From NCBI RefSeq assembly GCF_017741935.1, contig NZ_JAGHMH010000017.1:43331-107330 (forward strand): a stretch of DNA of 64,000 nucleotides, given 5' to 3'. The stretch is from Rhizobium sp. 16-449-1b (GTDB lineage: Bacteria; Pseudomonadota; Alphaproteobacteria; Rhizobiales; Rhizobiaceae). Shown piece by piece: positions 53,739 through 62,274 of the stretch. The notes beneath the pieces are model-generated. The model made no database searches. It was not told the origin of the DNA and saw only the letters and a list, made by a program, of their open reading frames with translations. The position numbers were made by a program, and so were the translations under genes. Each line of letters opens with the position of its first letter. The first letter of the stretch is position 1.

Positions 53739-54317
53739 TCATGACGACGGAATACGGGGTTCCTCGACCAGATAGAACTCCGGAACCGGCGTGACGTCGG
53801 AAACGAAGAAGCCGAAGCTCGAATGCTCGCCGGGATCGAGATGCCCCTCATCGAAATTCAGCCGATCGAAGCTCTCGAAGCGGCTTTCGAAATGCATGAA
53901 TCGGCTTGACGAGATCAGCGACGGATTGGGATCGGCCTGCCCGAAGGACAGCCCGTCATAGAAATCGCTGGGCTTGCCGCGAATTTCCTGGAGCTCGAAG
54001 CCGAAGCCGATCCACGCCAATCCGCTCGTATTGACCGCCACCACGCGCAGGTGAAACGAGCCGGGCACCGTTGTCTTCAGCTCGGCGGGTTTGGCAAAGC
54101 GGATCACCAGCGTCACCGGCGCAAGGCTATCGAACGCCTCGCGGATCTCGATCGGATCCTCGCGCGTGCCAGCACCTGATATGGAGAGGATGCGAAAGCC
54201 GCCGAGTTCGTCGGAAAACGAGTAGCTCCCCGCATACCACCGCCCGTCATCGGCCGGCCCGGCGCTGATCAGCGCCAGGGAGAGCAACGCCGCAAGAATG
54301 CGCAAACGACGCGTCAT
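53739..54317 (-). CDS. Hypothetical exported protein
   Basis: This 192-residue protein of unknown function starts at ATG 54317 with AGGATCG upstream. A longer frame from 54569 has atypical, Pro/Ser/His-rich sequence and overlaps the neighbouring gene's promoter. A signal peptide (MTRRLRILAALLSLALISAG) ends near residue 21. The mature part has features of a beta-rich fold: GAGTREDPIEIREAFDSLAPVT and RFMHFESRFESFDRL-NFDEGHLDPGEHSSFGFFVSD (part quoted). It may be a small periplasmic lectin-like or immunoglobulin-like domain. I recognise no family. Confidence 0.7.
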   Translation of the reverse strand: MTRRLRILAALLSLALISAGPADDGRWYAGSYSFSDELGGFRILSISGAGTREDPIEIREAFDSLAPVTLVIRFAKPAELKTTVPGSFHLRVVAVNTSGLAWIGFGFELQEIRGKPSDFYDGLSFGQADPNPSLISSSRFMHFESRFESFDRLNFDEGHLDPGEHSSFGFFVSDVTPVPEFYLVEEPRIPSS

Positions 54318-54481
54318 CGATCCTGTTCCCTGATCGAGATGTGCCAGCATACATGGAATTCCAACGGCATGCGATGCGCAATGCCCGCGAGCCGATTTCC
54401 ACGCGCGCGAACCTCTCATCGGTGATACGCTGACGCCCGGGCTTCCCAACGAAACATGTGAATGCAACGCAGGAGCGGAAC

Positions 54482-54751
54482 ATGACGACAGTGTTCGTAC
54501 GGCATGAGGTTTCGGACTATGCGGCCTGGCGCAAGGTGTATGACGGCTTCCGTTCGGTGCAGGCGGCAAACGGCGTGATATCAGAGGCGGTCTACCAATC
54601 CGCCGACAACCCCAACGACATCACCGTCACCCACGAATTCGCGACATCAGAGGCCGCGAAGGCCTTCATGCAGCTCGAGGAACTGCGATCAGCGATGCGC
54701 ACCGGCGGCATCCTCGGCGCCCCGACCGTCTGGGTCGTGGAGAAGGCGTAA
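54482..54751 (+). CDS. Small ABM/cyclase-type dimeric alpha-beta barrel protein
   Basis: This 89-residue protein has the ferredoxin-like (antibiotic-biosynthesis-monooxygenase/cyclase) pattern. It begins TTVFVRHEVSDYAAWRKVYDGF, and the strand-loop ITVTHEFATSEAAKAFM follows. Members serve as monooxygenases or as binding domains without enzyme activity. No cofactor motif is visible. ATG 54482 follows GGAGCGGAAC. The gene is isolated between convergent and divergent neighbours. Confidence 0.78.
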   Translation: MTTVFVRHEVSDYAAWRKVYDGFRSVQAANGVISEAVYQSADNPNDITVTHEFATSEAAKAFMQLEELRSAMRTGGILGAPTVWVVEKA

Positions 54752-54803
54752 AACCGTTCCGGCCCGATCGGCATGACGGGCCGGCGCTCCTCCGCACGGC
54801 GCC

Positions 54804-55295
54804 TTACGCCAGGCGCAGCGCGTCCAGATCCTTGGCCAGCATCAGTGCCAGCGCCTCGACGACGAGATTGTGGTCGTCGCGCTGCGGCAGGCCGGAGACG
54901 GTCACCGAGCCGATGCAGCCCGTGCCCTTGACGTTGATCGGGAAGCTGCCGCCGTGTGGCGCGTAGTCGGCGTCCGAAAGACCATTGTCCGCAACCGTCT
55001 TGCCCTTGGCCTTGAGGTCGAGGCCGATGGCATAGCTGCTGCGGAAATAGCGCAGCACCAGATTGCGCTTGCGGCGCACCCACTGCACGTTATCAGGCGT
55101 CACGCCGGGAAGTGCCACGTAGAAGACCGGCATCGAATGCAGGTTGATATCGATCGCGATACCAAGGCCACGCTCCGAACCCAGCTCCTGCAGCAGCTTG
55201 CCCAGCTGCCATGCGGTCGACAGATCAAAACTGTCGAAGCTCAGCACCTTCTCCTGTTCGGCAATGCGCGCAAGGTCGTCATCGGGCATGGTCAT
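54804..55295 (-). CDS. UPF0303 (heme-degrading-domain-like) protein
   Basis: This 163-residue protein is of the UPF0303 family within the HbpS/GlcG-like fold. FDLSTAWQLGKLLQEL, FYVALPGVTPDNVQWVRRKRN and APHGGSFPINVKGTGCIGSVTVSGL are its conserved blocks (parts quoted). HbpS proteins bind heme, but no heme-binding residue pair is evident here and the role is unknown. It is leftward, separated from the racemase gene upstream by 110 bp. Confidence 0.88.
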   Translation of the reverse strand: MTMPDDDLARIAEQEKVLSFDSFDLSTAWQLGKLLQELGSERGLGIAIDINLHSMPVFYVALPGVTPDNVQWVRRKRNLVLRYFRSSYAIGLDLKAKGKTVADNGLSDADYAPHGGSFPINVKGTGCIGSVTVSGLPQRDDHNLVVEALALMLAKDLDALRLA

Positions 55296-55404
55296 GTCTG
55301 CTTCCTCTCCTGAAATGCTTTTTGCTGAGCATCGTCAGGAGAGCGGAAAAGTAAAGCGGAATCGTGGTGATACGCCATGTGAGGCGACGGTCTCGCGACC
55401 GGCC

Positions 55405-56145
55405 TCAGCCCGCTGCCTGCATCGGTGCGAAACGGCTCATCTCGCCGAGAAACGGCTTGGCAAGCGGCGCCGCGTAGGAGCCGCGCTTGCTCGTCGACAA
55501 GCCGAGCGACACCAGCGCCTCGGCCTGCTTGACCGCTGCCGCCACGCCATCGACCACGGGCACGCCGTAAATCTCCTGCAGCTCCCGCGCGAGATCGGTC
55601 ATACCCGCGCAGCCGAGCACGATCGCCTCCGCGCCATCCTCATCAAGCGCACGCTCGATCTCGGCGCGCAGCTTGCCGATCGCACCCGACGCCTCGTCTT
55701 CGAGTTCCAGCACCGGGATATCGGATGCCCTCACCTTGGCCCGGTCACCCATGCCATAGCGGCGCACGAGGTTGTCGATCAGCACCCGTGAGCGCTCCAG
55801 CGTCGTCACCACGGTGAAGCGCTGCGCCAGGAAGCCGGCGGTGGCGACGGCGGCTTCGCAAAGCCCGAGCACCGGCACGTCGGCAAGACTGCGCGCCGCC
55901 TCCAGCCCCGTATCGTCGAAGCAGGCGATGACGGCCGCGTCATAAGTCCCTGCCCGCTCCTTCAGCTCCGTCAGCAGGCCGGGAATGGCGAGCGCCCCGT
56001 CATAGTGCCCCTCGATCGACACCGGCCCCATTCTTGACGTGGCGGCGATGATCTCGGTGCCGCTGGCGGCAACGAGCCGTGCGGCGGTGGCCGCCTTCTC
56101 GGTCATGCTTGATGTCGTGTTCGGGTTGACGATCAGAATGCGCAT
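55405..56145 (-). CDS. Asp/Glu/hydantoin racemase-family enzyme
   Basis: This 246-residue enzyme is of the aspartate/glutamate/hydantoin racemase superfamily, which uses two cysteines as acid/base. They are Cys75 (AVIACFDDTG) and Cys179 (IVLGCAGMTDLA). The N-terminal LIVNPNTTSSMTEK is characteristic of HyuE-like hydantoin racemases. It is the last gene of the leftward ABC operon, 4 bp after the permease stop, so the imported solute may be a chiral hydantoin, allantoin or amino-acid-like compound. The substrate is inferred only. Confidence 0.9.
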   Translation of the reverse strand: MRILIVNPNTTSSMTEKAATAARLVAASGTEIIAATSRMGPVSIEGHYDGALAIPGLLTELKERAGTYDAAVIACFDDTGLEAARSLADVPVLGLCEAAVATAGFLAQRFTVVTTLERSRVLIDNLVRRYGMGDRAKVRASDIPVLELEDEASGAIGKLRAEIERALDEDGAEAIVLGCAGMTDLARELQEIYGVPVVDGVAAAVKQAEALVSLGLSTSKRGSYAAPLAKPFLGEMSRFAPMQAAG

Positions 56146-56149
56146 GAGA

Positions 56150-56971
56150 TCAGCTTGTCTTTGCCTGGCGCCCGCGCAGCATCATCATGATACCGAGCGC
56201 GACGAGAATGATGGTGAAGGAAAACAGCGTCGTCACCGTACCCAGCGCATAGAGCACCGGCGTCGTCACGTTGGTCGTCATCCCGTAGATCTCCAGCGGC
56301 AGCGTGTTGTAGCTGCCAGAAGTCATCAGCGTGCGGGCGAATTCGTCATAGGAGAGCGTGAAGCCGAACAGGCCGACGCCGATCAGGCTGGGCGCGATCA
56401 TCGGCAGCACGACATGCACGAAGGTCTGCCACGACGTCGCCCCGAGATCGCGCGCAGCCTCTTCGTAAGCAGGCGAGAAGCGGTTGAACACGGCGAACAT
56501 GATCAGCACGCCGAAGGGCAGCGTCCATGTCAGATGCGCGCCGAAGGCCGACGAATACCAGGCCGGCTTCAGCCCGCCCTGCTGGAACACCACGCCGATG
56601 CCGAGCGAAATGATGATCGACGGCACCACGAGGCTGGCGACCGTGGCGTAGAACAGCAAGGTCGCGCCACGGAAGCGGCGGCGGAAGGCAAGGCCGGCCA
56701 GCAGCGACACCAGGACGGTGACGACCATCACCATCAGGCCGAGCGAGAAGGAGCGACGGAAAGAGGCCCCGAAGTCGCCCACCGCCTGCTTTTCGAACAG
56801 GTTGAAGAACCAGTGAACGGAGACGCCGTTGAGCGGGAATGTCAGGCCGCCATCCGGCCCCTGGAAGGAGAGGATCAGGATCGCCGACAACGGGCCGTAG
56901 AGGAACAGCACGAACAGGAGGAAGAAGGCGGCGAGCACGTAGAATTCGAGCGTGCGTTTTTCGTGGCTCAT
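56150..56971 (-). CDS. ABC transporter permease
   Basis: This 273-residue PotC-type permease has six membrane segments and an EAA loop reading YEEAARDLGATSWQTFVHVVLPM. The sequence YDEFARTLMTSGSYNTLPLEIYGMTTNVTTP is typical of polyamine-like importers. It is tightly packed, 1 nt from the first permease and 4 nt from the racemase gene. It belongs to the Tat-exported binding-protein system upstream. Confidence 0.92.
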   Translation of the reverse strand: MSHEKRTLEFYVLAAFFLLFVLFLYGPLSAILILSFQGPDGGLTFPLNGVSVHWFFNLFEKQAVGDFGASFRRSFSLGLMVMVVTVLVSLLAGLAFRRRFRGATLLFYATVASLVVPSIIISLGIGVVFQQGGLKPAWYSSAFGAHLTWTLPFGVLIMFAVFNRFSPAYEEAARDLGATSWQTFVHVVLPMIAPSLIGVGLFGFTLSYDEFARTLMTSGSYNTLPLEIYGMTTNVTTPVLYALGTVTTLFSFTIILVALGIMMMLRGRQAKTS

Positions 56972-56972
56972 C

Positions 56973-57887
56973 TCAAAGCTCCTTTCGGATATCGACGACG
57001 CGCAGGATGGCGGCGACCATCATCAAGACGACGATCAGAAGCACCACGGCATTGGCGGCGGCGGCCGGATATTGCAGCAGCGACATCTGGTTCTTCATCA
57101 TCAGCGCCACCGAGGCGCTCTGTCCGCCGGACATGACCTGCACCGTCGAGAAATCGGCCATCACGAGCGTGACGACGAAGATCGAGCCGATGGCGATGCC
57201 GGGCTTGGCGAGCGGAATGACGACGTTCCAGAGGATCTGCCAGCCGCTGGCGCCGGCATCGCGCGCCGCCTCGAACAGCGAGCGATCGATGCGCATCAGC
57301 GTGTTGAAGATCGGCGTCACCATGAACAGCGTGTAGAGATGCACCATGGCAAGCACCACGGCGAAATCGGAATAGAGCAGCCACTCGATCGGCTGCGGGA
57401 TGATCCCCATCTCGATCAACGCCGAGTTGACCAGACCATTGCGGCCGAGCACCGGGATCCACGAGATCATGCGGATGATGTTGGAGGTCATGAACGGCAC
57501 GGTGCAGACCAGAAACAGGATCATCTGCGTCGACGTGCGGCGGATGTGGAAGGCGAGGAAATAGGCGACCCAGAAACCGATGAAGACGGTGAGCGCCCAG
57601 ACGATGACGGTGAATTTCAGCGTGTTCAAATAGGTCTTCCACGTGACCCACGAGCCGAGCGTCTCGGTGTAGTTCATCGTCAGAAAATCGGGATAGAGAC
57701 CGGCGAAGTCGTAGTCCCAGAAACTGACCACCGCGATCATCAAAATCGGCAGGATGAAGAAGAAGCCGAGGATCAGGATCAGCGGCGTCGCCTGGAGATA
57801 GGAGGCCGCCCACGGCGCCAGCCGAAAGCCCGCGCTGCGCACCCGCTCAGTCGTCTCGTTTGTCTCTGCTGAAGCGATCGTCGCCAT
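56973..57887 (-). CDS. ABC transporter permease
   Basis: This 304-residue PotB-type permease has six membrane segments. ATG 57887 follows AAGGGATCAGCG; the longer frame to 57959 runs into the repeat element and is rejected. The EAA loop is LFEAARDAGASGWQILWNVVIPL. The cytoplasmic N-terminus is about 30 residues. A RIME-like palindromic repeat separates it from the binding-protein gene, an unusual position within an operon. Confidence 0.92.
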   Translation of the reverse strand: MATIASAETNETTERVRSAGFRLAPWAASYLQATPLILILGFFFILPILMIAVVSFWDYDFAGLYPDFLTMNYTETLGSWVTWKTYLNTLKFTVIVWALTVFIGFWVAYFLAFHIRRTSTQMILFLVCTVPFMTSNIIRMISWIPVLGRNGLVNSALIEMGIIPQPIEWLLYSDFAVVLAMVHLYTLFMVTPIFNTLMRIDRSLFEAARDAGASGWQILWNVVIPLAKPGIAIGSIFVVTLVMADFSTVQVMSGGQSASVALMMKNQMSLLQYPAAAANAVVLLIVVLMMVAAILRVVDIRKEL

Positions 57888-57926
57888 CGCTGATCCCTTT
57901 TCCAGTTGGCATTGCGTTGCGTGGCG

Positions 57927-58078
57927 CCCCCCCTCTGCCCTGCCGGGCATCTCCCCCACAGGTGGGGAGATTGGCTGGGCGCAGCCGCTCGCTCCACGCT
58001 CGTTGCTTGGGTGGGGAGCAGACCACGAGTCGATCTCCCCCCTTGTGGGGGAGATGTCCGGCAGGACAGAGGGGGGGG
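57927..58078. repeat. RIME-like palindromic intergenic repeat
   Basis: This is a large imperfect palindrome whose ends are CCCCCCCTCTGCCCTGCCGG and, inverted, CCGGCAGGACAGAGGGGGGG. The arms of about 34 nt each continue with CATCTCCCCCACA and its inverse TTGTGGGGGAGATG. An inner pair, ACAGGTGGGGAGAT and ATCTCCCCCCTTGT, sits around a core. Rhizobium-specific intergenic mosaic elements have this layout and these GGGGGAGAT motifs. It lies between binding-protein and permease genes of one operon, where it would form a strong hairpin in the mRNA. Confidence 0.8.
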
Positions 58079-58133
58079 TAACCCACGGCGGAACCTCCCC
58101 TCCCGCGATTGGAAGGGGAGATCCCAGATCGCC

Positions 58134-59441
58134 TTAAGCCGCGATGAACTCGTTCCAGCGGCGAACCATGTAGCGGTCCTCGTCCATGACGGAGTTCCAG
58201 CACGCGACATGGCCCATGCGCTCTTCGAAAGAGCCGCCGTCGCGAACAGCGCCGGCCTTCTCCATGACCTTGCCCTCTGGCGACAGGATATCGCCCTTGG
58301 CGGCCTTGCCTTCGATCCAGTAGCCCCACTCGTCCTCGGTCATGAAGCCCTTGGCGGTGTCCATGCAGGCCGAGTAGTAGCCCTGGCGGTTGAGGTAGCC
58401 GCCGACCCAGCCTGACGTGTACCAGTTGATGTATTCATAGGCCGCATCGAGCTCGGCACCCTTGAGGTGCGAGGCGAGGCCGAGACCGCCGCCCCAAGAA
58501 CGGTAGCCTTCCTTGAGCGGCTGATACTTGCAGGCGATGCCCTTGGAGCGGACGGCGGCGACAGCCGGCGACCACATGGACTGGATGACGACTTCGCCCG
58601 ATGCCATCAGGTTGACCGACTCGTCGAACGACTTCCAGAAGGCGCGGAACTGGCCGTCCTGCTTGGCCTTGATCAGGAACTCGATCGTCTTGTCGATCTC
58701 TTCCTTGGTCATGTTGCCCTTGTCGGCGTACTTGATGTTGCCAAGCGCTTCCATGATCATCGCGGCATCCATGATGCCGATCGACGGGATGTTGAGGATC
58801 GAGGTCTTGCCCTTGAACTTCGGGTCCATGATATCGGCCCAGCTGCCGATCTCGCGGCCGACGAGATCAGGACGAATGCCGAGCGTATCGGCATTGTAGA
58901 TCGTCGGCATCATGGTGAAGAGCTCGGTCTCGCCCTTGGCGAAGGTCTTGGCGTCCGCGCTCTCGACATAGCCGACCGTGTGCGGCGCGGTACCCTGCGC
59001 AATCACGCTATCCGGCTTCAGCTTGCCGTTCTTGAAGAGCGGAACGACCTTGTCGTAATACTTCAGCTTCTTCACATCCATCGGCTGGATGACGCCGGTC
59101 GGGTAGACCTTCTTCAGGATCCAGTATTCGATATCGGCGATATCGTAGCTATCGGGCTGCGTGACGGCGCGCTGGGCGGCGGCGTCGGAATCGGTCGCCG
59201 TCATCTCGAGCGTGATGCCGAGGTCCTTCTTGCACTGCTCGGCAATGGCGTTGATGTTGGAAACGCCGGTGCCGAACTGGCGAAGCGTGATGTTCGACTG
59301 CGCCCAGATGGTCGGGAAACCGGTGATGAGCCCGGAGCCTGCGGCCGCACCAAGGGCGGCGGCGCCCGTCTTCAGCAGGCCGCGGCGCGACAAGCCCTTG
59401 TCGAGCAGACCCTTCTTGGTGGTTTTCGTTGTATCAGTCAT
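58134..59441 (-). CDS. ABC substrate-binding protein, Tat-exported, polyamine type
   Basis: This 435-residue binding protein is of the spermidine/putrescine (PotD) class. The N-terminus carries a twin-arginine signal, LSRRGLLK (17-24), followed by a hydrophobic stretch, so it is exported folded by Tat. FWKSFDESVNLMASGEVVIQSMWSPAV and WYTSGWVGGYLNRQGYYSA fit the PotD fold (parts quoted). It sits second in a leftward operon: ATPase, this protein, two permeases, racemase. The Tat route hints at a cofactor or fast folding. Substrate unknown. Confidence 0.92.
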   Translation of the reverse strand: MTDTTKTTKKGLLDKGLSRRGLLKTGAAALGAAAGSGLITGFPTIWAQSNITLRQFGTGVSNINAIAEQCKKDLGITLEMTATDSDAAAQRAVTQPDSYDIADIEYWILKKVYPTGVIQPMDVKKLKYYDKVVPLFKNGKLKPDSVIAQGTAPHTVGYVESADAKTFAKGETELFTMMPTIYNADTLGIRPDLVGREIGSWADIMDPKFKGKTSILNIPSIGIMDAAMIMEALGNIKYADKGNMTKEEIDKTIEFLIKAKQDGQFRAFWKSFDESVNLMASGEVVIQSMWSPAVAAVRSKGIACKYQPLKEGYRSWGGGLGLASHLKGAELDAAYEYINWYTSGWVGGYLNRQGYYSACMDTAKGFMTEDEWGYWIEGKAAKGDILSPEGKVMEKAGAVRDGGSFEERMGHVACWNSVMDEDRYMVRRWNEFIAA

Positions 59442-59475
59442 GTCAGTTCCCTCTGGTTTTTGTGGTAATTGAAAT

Positions 59476-60564
59476 TCATGCCGAAACGCGGCCCAGGAGA
59501 ACGGCGTCCTCCAGAGCCCAACTCAGGGACACCGCATCGCCGACCGATGCGGGGTTGGCGAAATAATCGCCGTCGGACGCAATGACGGTGAAGTCATCGC
59601 TGCCCGCGCCGACCACGGTGATCTTCACCGAGGCGCCGCGATATTCGATGTTGGAGATGATGCCGTTGAAGCCGAGCGTCTTGTCGGTGGCGCTGGCGAG
59701 ACGTACCCGGTCCGTGCGGATGCCGATATCGATGACCTCGCCGACTTCCCTGCCCGCGCCGCGCACCGTGAAGCTCTGCCCTTCCGGAACCTCAAGCGTG
59801 ATCAGACCGTCCTTGGCGGATGTCACGCGGCCCGTCAGCACGTTGTGATCGCCCATGAAGCGCGCCACGAAGGCGGTGGCCGGCTCTTCGAACACCTTGC
59901 GCGGCGTCGCCGCCTGCTCGATCTTGCCGTCGTTCATGATGACGATGATATCGGCGAGCGCCATCGCCTCTTCCTGGCTGTGCGTCACATGCACGAAGGT
60001 GATGCCCAGCGTCTTCTGCAGCTTCTTGAGCTCGGCGCGCATGCGGATCTTGAGGAACGGATCGAGCGCCGACAGCGGCTCGTCGAGGAGCAGCGCCTCG
60101 GGATCGGTGATCAGCGCGCGAGCAAGCGCCACGCGCTGCTGCTGGCCGCCGGAAAGCTGCGCCGGACGCCTGGTCGCATAGGCCTCCATCTGCATCAGCT
60201 TCAGCATCTCCAGCGCCTTGACCCGCCGCTCCTCCTTCTCGACCCCCTTCATCTTCAGGCTGAAGGCGACGTTGTCGATCAGGTCGAGATGCGGGAAGAG
60301 CGCATAGGACTGGAACATCATCGCCGTGCCGCGCTTGGCCGGCGGAAAATCGGTGACGACGGTGTTTCCGAGGCGGATATCACCCGACGAAATGCTCTCG
60401 TGCCCGGCAATCATCCGAAGCGTCGAGGTCTTGCCGCAGCCCGATGGCCCCAGGAAGCAGCAATAGGAACCAGCCGGTATCTTCAGGCTGATGGCGTGCA
60501 CGGCGGTGGTGGCGCCATACACCTTCGAAACGGATGCTATATCGATCTCTGCCGCTTTCGACAT
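59476..60564 (-). CDS. ABC transporter ATP-binding protein (PotA-like)
   Basis: This 362-residue ATPase powers the importer encoded downstream. Walker A is GPSGCGKTS (39-47), the signature is LSGGQQQRVALARAL, Walker B is ALLLDEPLSALD, and the switch His is in FVHVTHSQEEA. A TOBE_2 domain occupies the last 120 residues. ATG 60564 follows GGGGAAGACACG; a longer frame to 60621 is not supported. It is the promoter-proximal gene, divergent from the GntR gene with a palindromic site between them. Confidence 0.94.
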   Translation of the reverse strand: MSKAAEIDIASVSKVYGATTAVHAISLKIPAGSYCCFLGPSGCGKTSTLRMIAGHESISSGDIRLGNTVVTDFPPAKRGTAMMFQSYALFPHLDLIDNVAFSLKMKGVEKEERRVKALEMLKLMQMEAYATRRPAQLSGGQQQRVALARALITDPEALLLDEPLSALDPFLKIRMRAELKKLQKTLGITFVHVTHSQEEAMALADIIVIMNDGKIEQAATPRKVFEEPATAFVARFMGDHNVLTGRVTSAKDGLITLEVPEGQSFTVRGAGREVGEVIDIGIRTDRVRLASATDKTLGFNGIISNIEYRGASVKITVVGAGSDDFTVIASDGDYFANPASVGDAVSLSWALEDAVLLGRVSA

Positions 60565-60735
60565 CGTGTCTTCCCCTGTTCGAGGAATACGATGCATTCG
60601 CCGTGCCAGTTTTTGCCGCACCGCATCAAGTCATTACGAATATTGAATTTTCTTGGAAATCCCCAAATGACTAAAATTCAACCCTCGGATATGCCTGCAC
60701 ATGAAATAGGCTTTCGTCTGCAATTTGCGCAAATA

Positions 60736-60747
60736 ATCGTATACAAT
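60736..60747. promoter_or_regulatory. Candidate GntR operator
   Basis: ATCGTATACAAT is a 12-bp near-palindrome (one mismatched pair) around GTATAC, the pattern of FCD-type GntR operators. It lies in the divergent region, about 90 bp before the GntR start and 170 bp before the ATPase start. Confidence 0.5.
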
Positions 60748-60831
60748 TTGATCGCCCGATTGCTCGCAAATTCCGTTTAACTTTTCGGCTGAATATGGCT
60801 ATCATCGGCCGATCACAGGACATCCCGCCTC

Positions 60832-61545
60832 ATGAACTCCGCAGCCAATGCGCTTCTGACGACCGAAGAGCCTACAGAGACCGGCGCGCAGCAGATTCGC
60901 GACGCCATTCGCGACGCGATCGTCGAGCGCCGCCTGTCGCCGGGAACCAAGCTGTCGGAAAGCGATGTCGGCAACCTCTTTAACGTCAGCCGCACGCTGG
61001 CGCGCGCCGCACTTCAGGCGCTCTCCTATGAGGGGCTTGTCAGCGTCGAGAAAAACCGCGGCGCCTTCGTGGCCTACCCCTCGCCCGATGAGGCCCGCCA
61101 GATCTTCGCCGCCCGCCGGCTGATCGAGCCCGGCATCCTGCGCGAGGCGGCGGCAAGGATCACGACATCAGAGATCCAGCACCTGCGGCAACTGCTGCTG
61201 GAAGAAAGCCGCCTGATAAGCGAGCGTGGCCAGACGGCCCGGCGCGCAGAAATCAAGGCATCCGGCGATTTTCACCTGACGCTCGCCGCCATCTCCGGCA
61301 ATACAATCATGCAGCGTTTCATGGAAGAACTCGTGGCCCGCTCCTCGCTTGTCATCGCGCTCTACGGCCAGTCGACCATATCGAGCTGCGGCCACAACGA
61401 GCATGGTGATATCGTCTCGGCGATCGAAGCCAAGGATCTCGACCGCGCCTGTCATCTCATGCTGCATCACATCGCGCATATCGAGGCGGATCTCGATCTG
61501 CGGGAGCGCAAGGGACAGGGACTGAAGGAAGCGTTCGACCTCTAG
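60832..61545 (+). CDS. GntR-family transcription regulator (FCD domain)
   Basis: This 237-residue regulator has an N-terminal winged helix (residues 25-90, with LSESDVGNLFNVSRTLARAALQAL) and an all-alpha FCD effector domain (about 100-230). FAARRLIEPGILREAA and the His residues in FHLTLAAISGN and HNEHGDIVSAIEAKD are the usual FCD metal ligands, so a carboxylate ligand with a bound metal is expected. It is divergent from the Tat-exported importer operon and very likely controls it, with GTATAC at 60736 as the candidate operator. Confidence 0.93.
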   Translation: MNSAANALLTTEEPTETGAQQIRDAIRDAIVERRLSPGTKLSESDVGNLFNVSRTLARAALQALSYEGLVSVEKNRGAFVAYPSPDEARQIFAARRLIEPGILREAAARITTSEIQHLRQLLLEESRLISERGQTARRAEIKASGDFHLTLAAISGNTIMQRFMEELVARSSLVIALYGQSTISSCGHNEHGDIVSAIEAKDLDRACHLMLHHIAHIEADLDLRERKGQGLKEAFDL

Positions 61546-61640
61546 GTCGCGTGTGGCGCATCAATGCAGCGCCAATAGCCCCAATTCTTCAGAGCTTGCA
61601 GGCGAGACGCGGCCGCCGAAGCGACCGCGGCATCGAAAAA

Positions 61641-62024
61641 TCAACCGCGCGAGCGGCTTTGATCAGGAACGGCGGCAACGGCCACGATATCGGGCGTTCC
61701 CGTCACGTGCAGGCGCTTGCGCACCAGCACGCCCATGACGCGGGCGGCGGTCGAAAACGTCATCTGGTCCAGCGGGCCTTCGCCCTCCCAGGGTTTCGTC
61801 AGTCGCTCGGTAACGGCGCCGACGATGTTCATCGGCACGATGTCGTCGCATTGGCGCATGGCCTCGAAGACGCTGCTGATCGGAACCACCCGGCCTTCGA
61901 ATGTAACGATCGGTTCGGTCAGTTCCGCATCCCACTCTTCAAACGCATAAAGAGCGTCGCGAAAGAGCTCTTGAAGGGTGAACGGGGCGTGCCCATTGTG
62001 AAGTGGCGGCAAGGCATTCGACAT
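61641..62024 (-). CDS. Hypothetical protein
   Basis: This 127-residue protein has no family I recognise. ATG 62024 follows GGAGACAGAC at good distance. The sequence is acidic overall with a helical middle (QELFRDALYAFEEWDAEL). A second part reads FSTAARVMGVLVRKRLHV and the C-terminal tail ends in QSRSRG. No signal peptide or membrane segment. It is convergent with the GntR gene (95-bp gap with no clear terminator). Confidence 0.65.
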   Translation of the reverse strand: MSNALPPLHNGHAPFTLQELFRDALYAFEEWDAELTEPIVTFEGRVVPISSVFEAMRQCDDIVPMNIVGAVTERLTKPWEGEGPLDQMTFSTAARVMGVLVRKRLHVTGTPDIVAVAAVPDQSRSRG

Positions 62025-62204
62025 GTCTGTCTCCTCTTTGCAGGGATAAAGCCAATTCCTCCTCATCGGTCCGCACTAACGCCGAAAGCAGAACTCAAGT
62101 TCCCGGCCGGACCGAATAACACGATCGATGTTATAGTGTAATATACGCGTGATAAAGCGCTTTTCTGCCGCAGCCTGGCCACAGCTGTGTCCACAAAAAG
62201 ATAA

Positions 62205-62234
62205 GCCGTTGATATCCAAGCGAATATCAACGGC
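62205..62234 (-). terminator. Terminator of the SIMPL-domain gene
   Basis: An 11-bp perfect stem, GCCGTTGATAT / ATATCAACGGC with an 8-nt loop, lies 40 bp after the leftward SIMPL-domain stop. Read on that strand it is followed by TTATCTTTTTG. Confidence 0.65.
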
Positions 62235-62274
62235 AATCTTTTGGTAACTTAGATTAACAAAGGGGCCGATCGCG

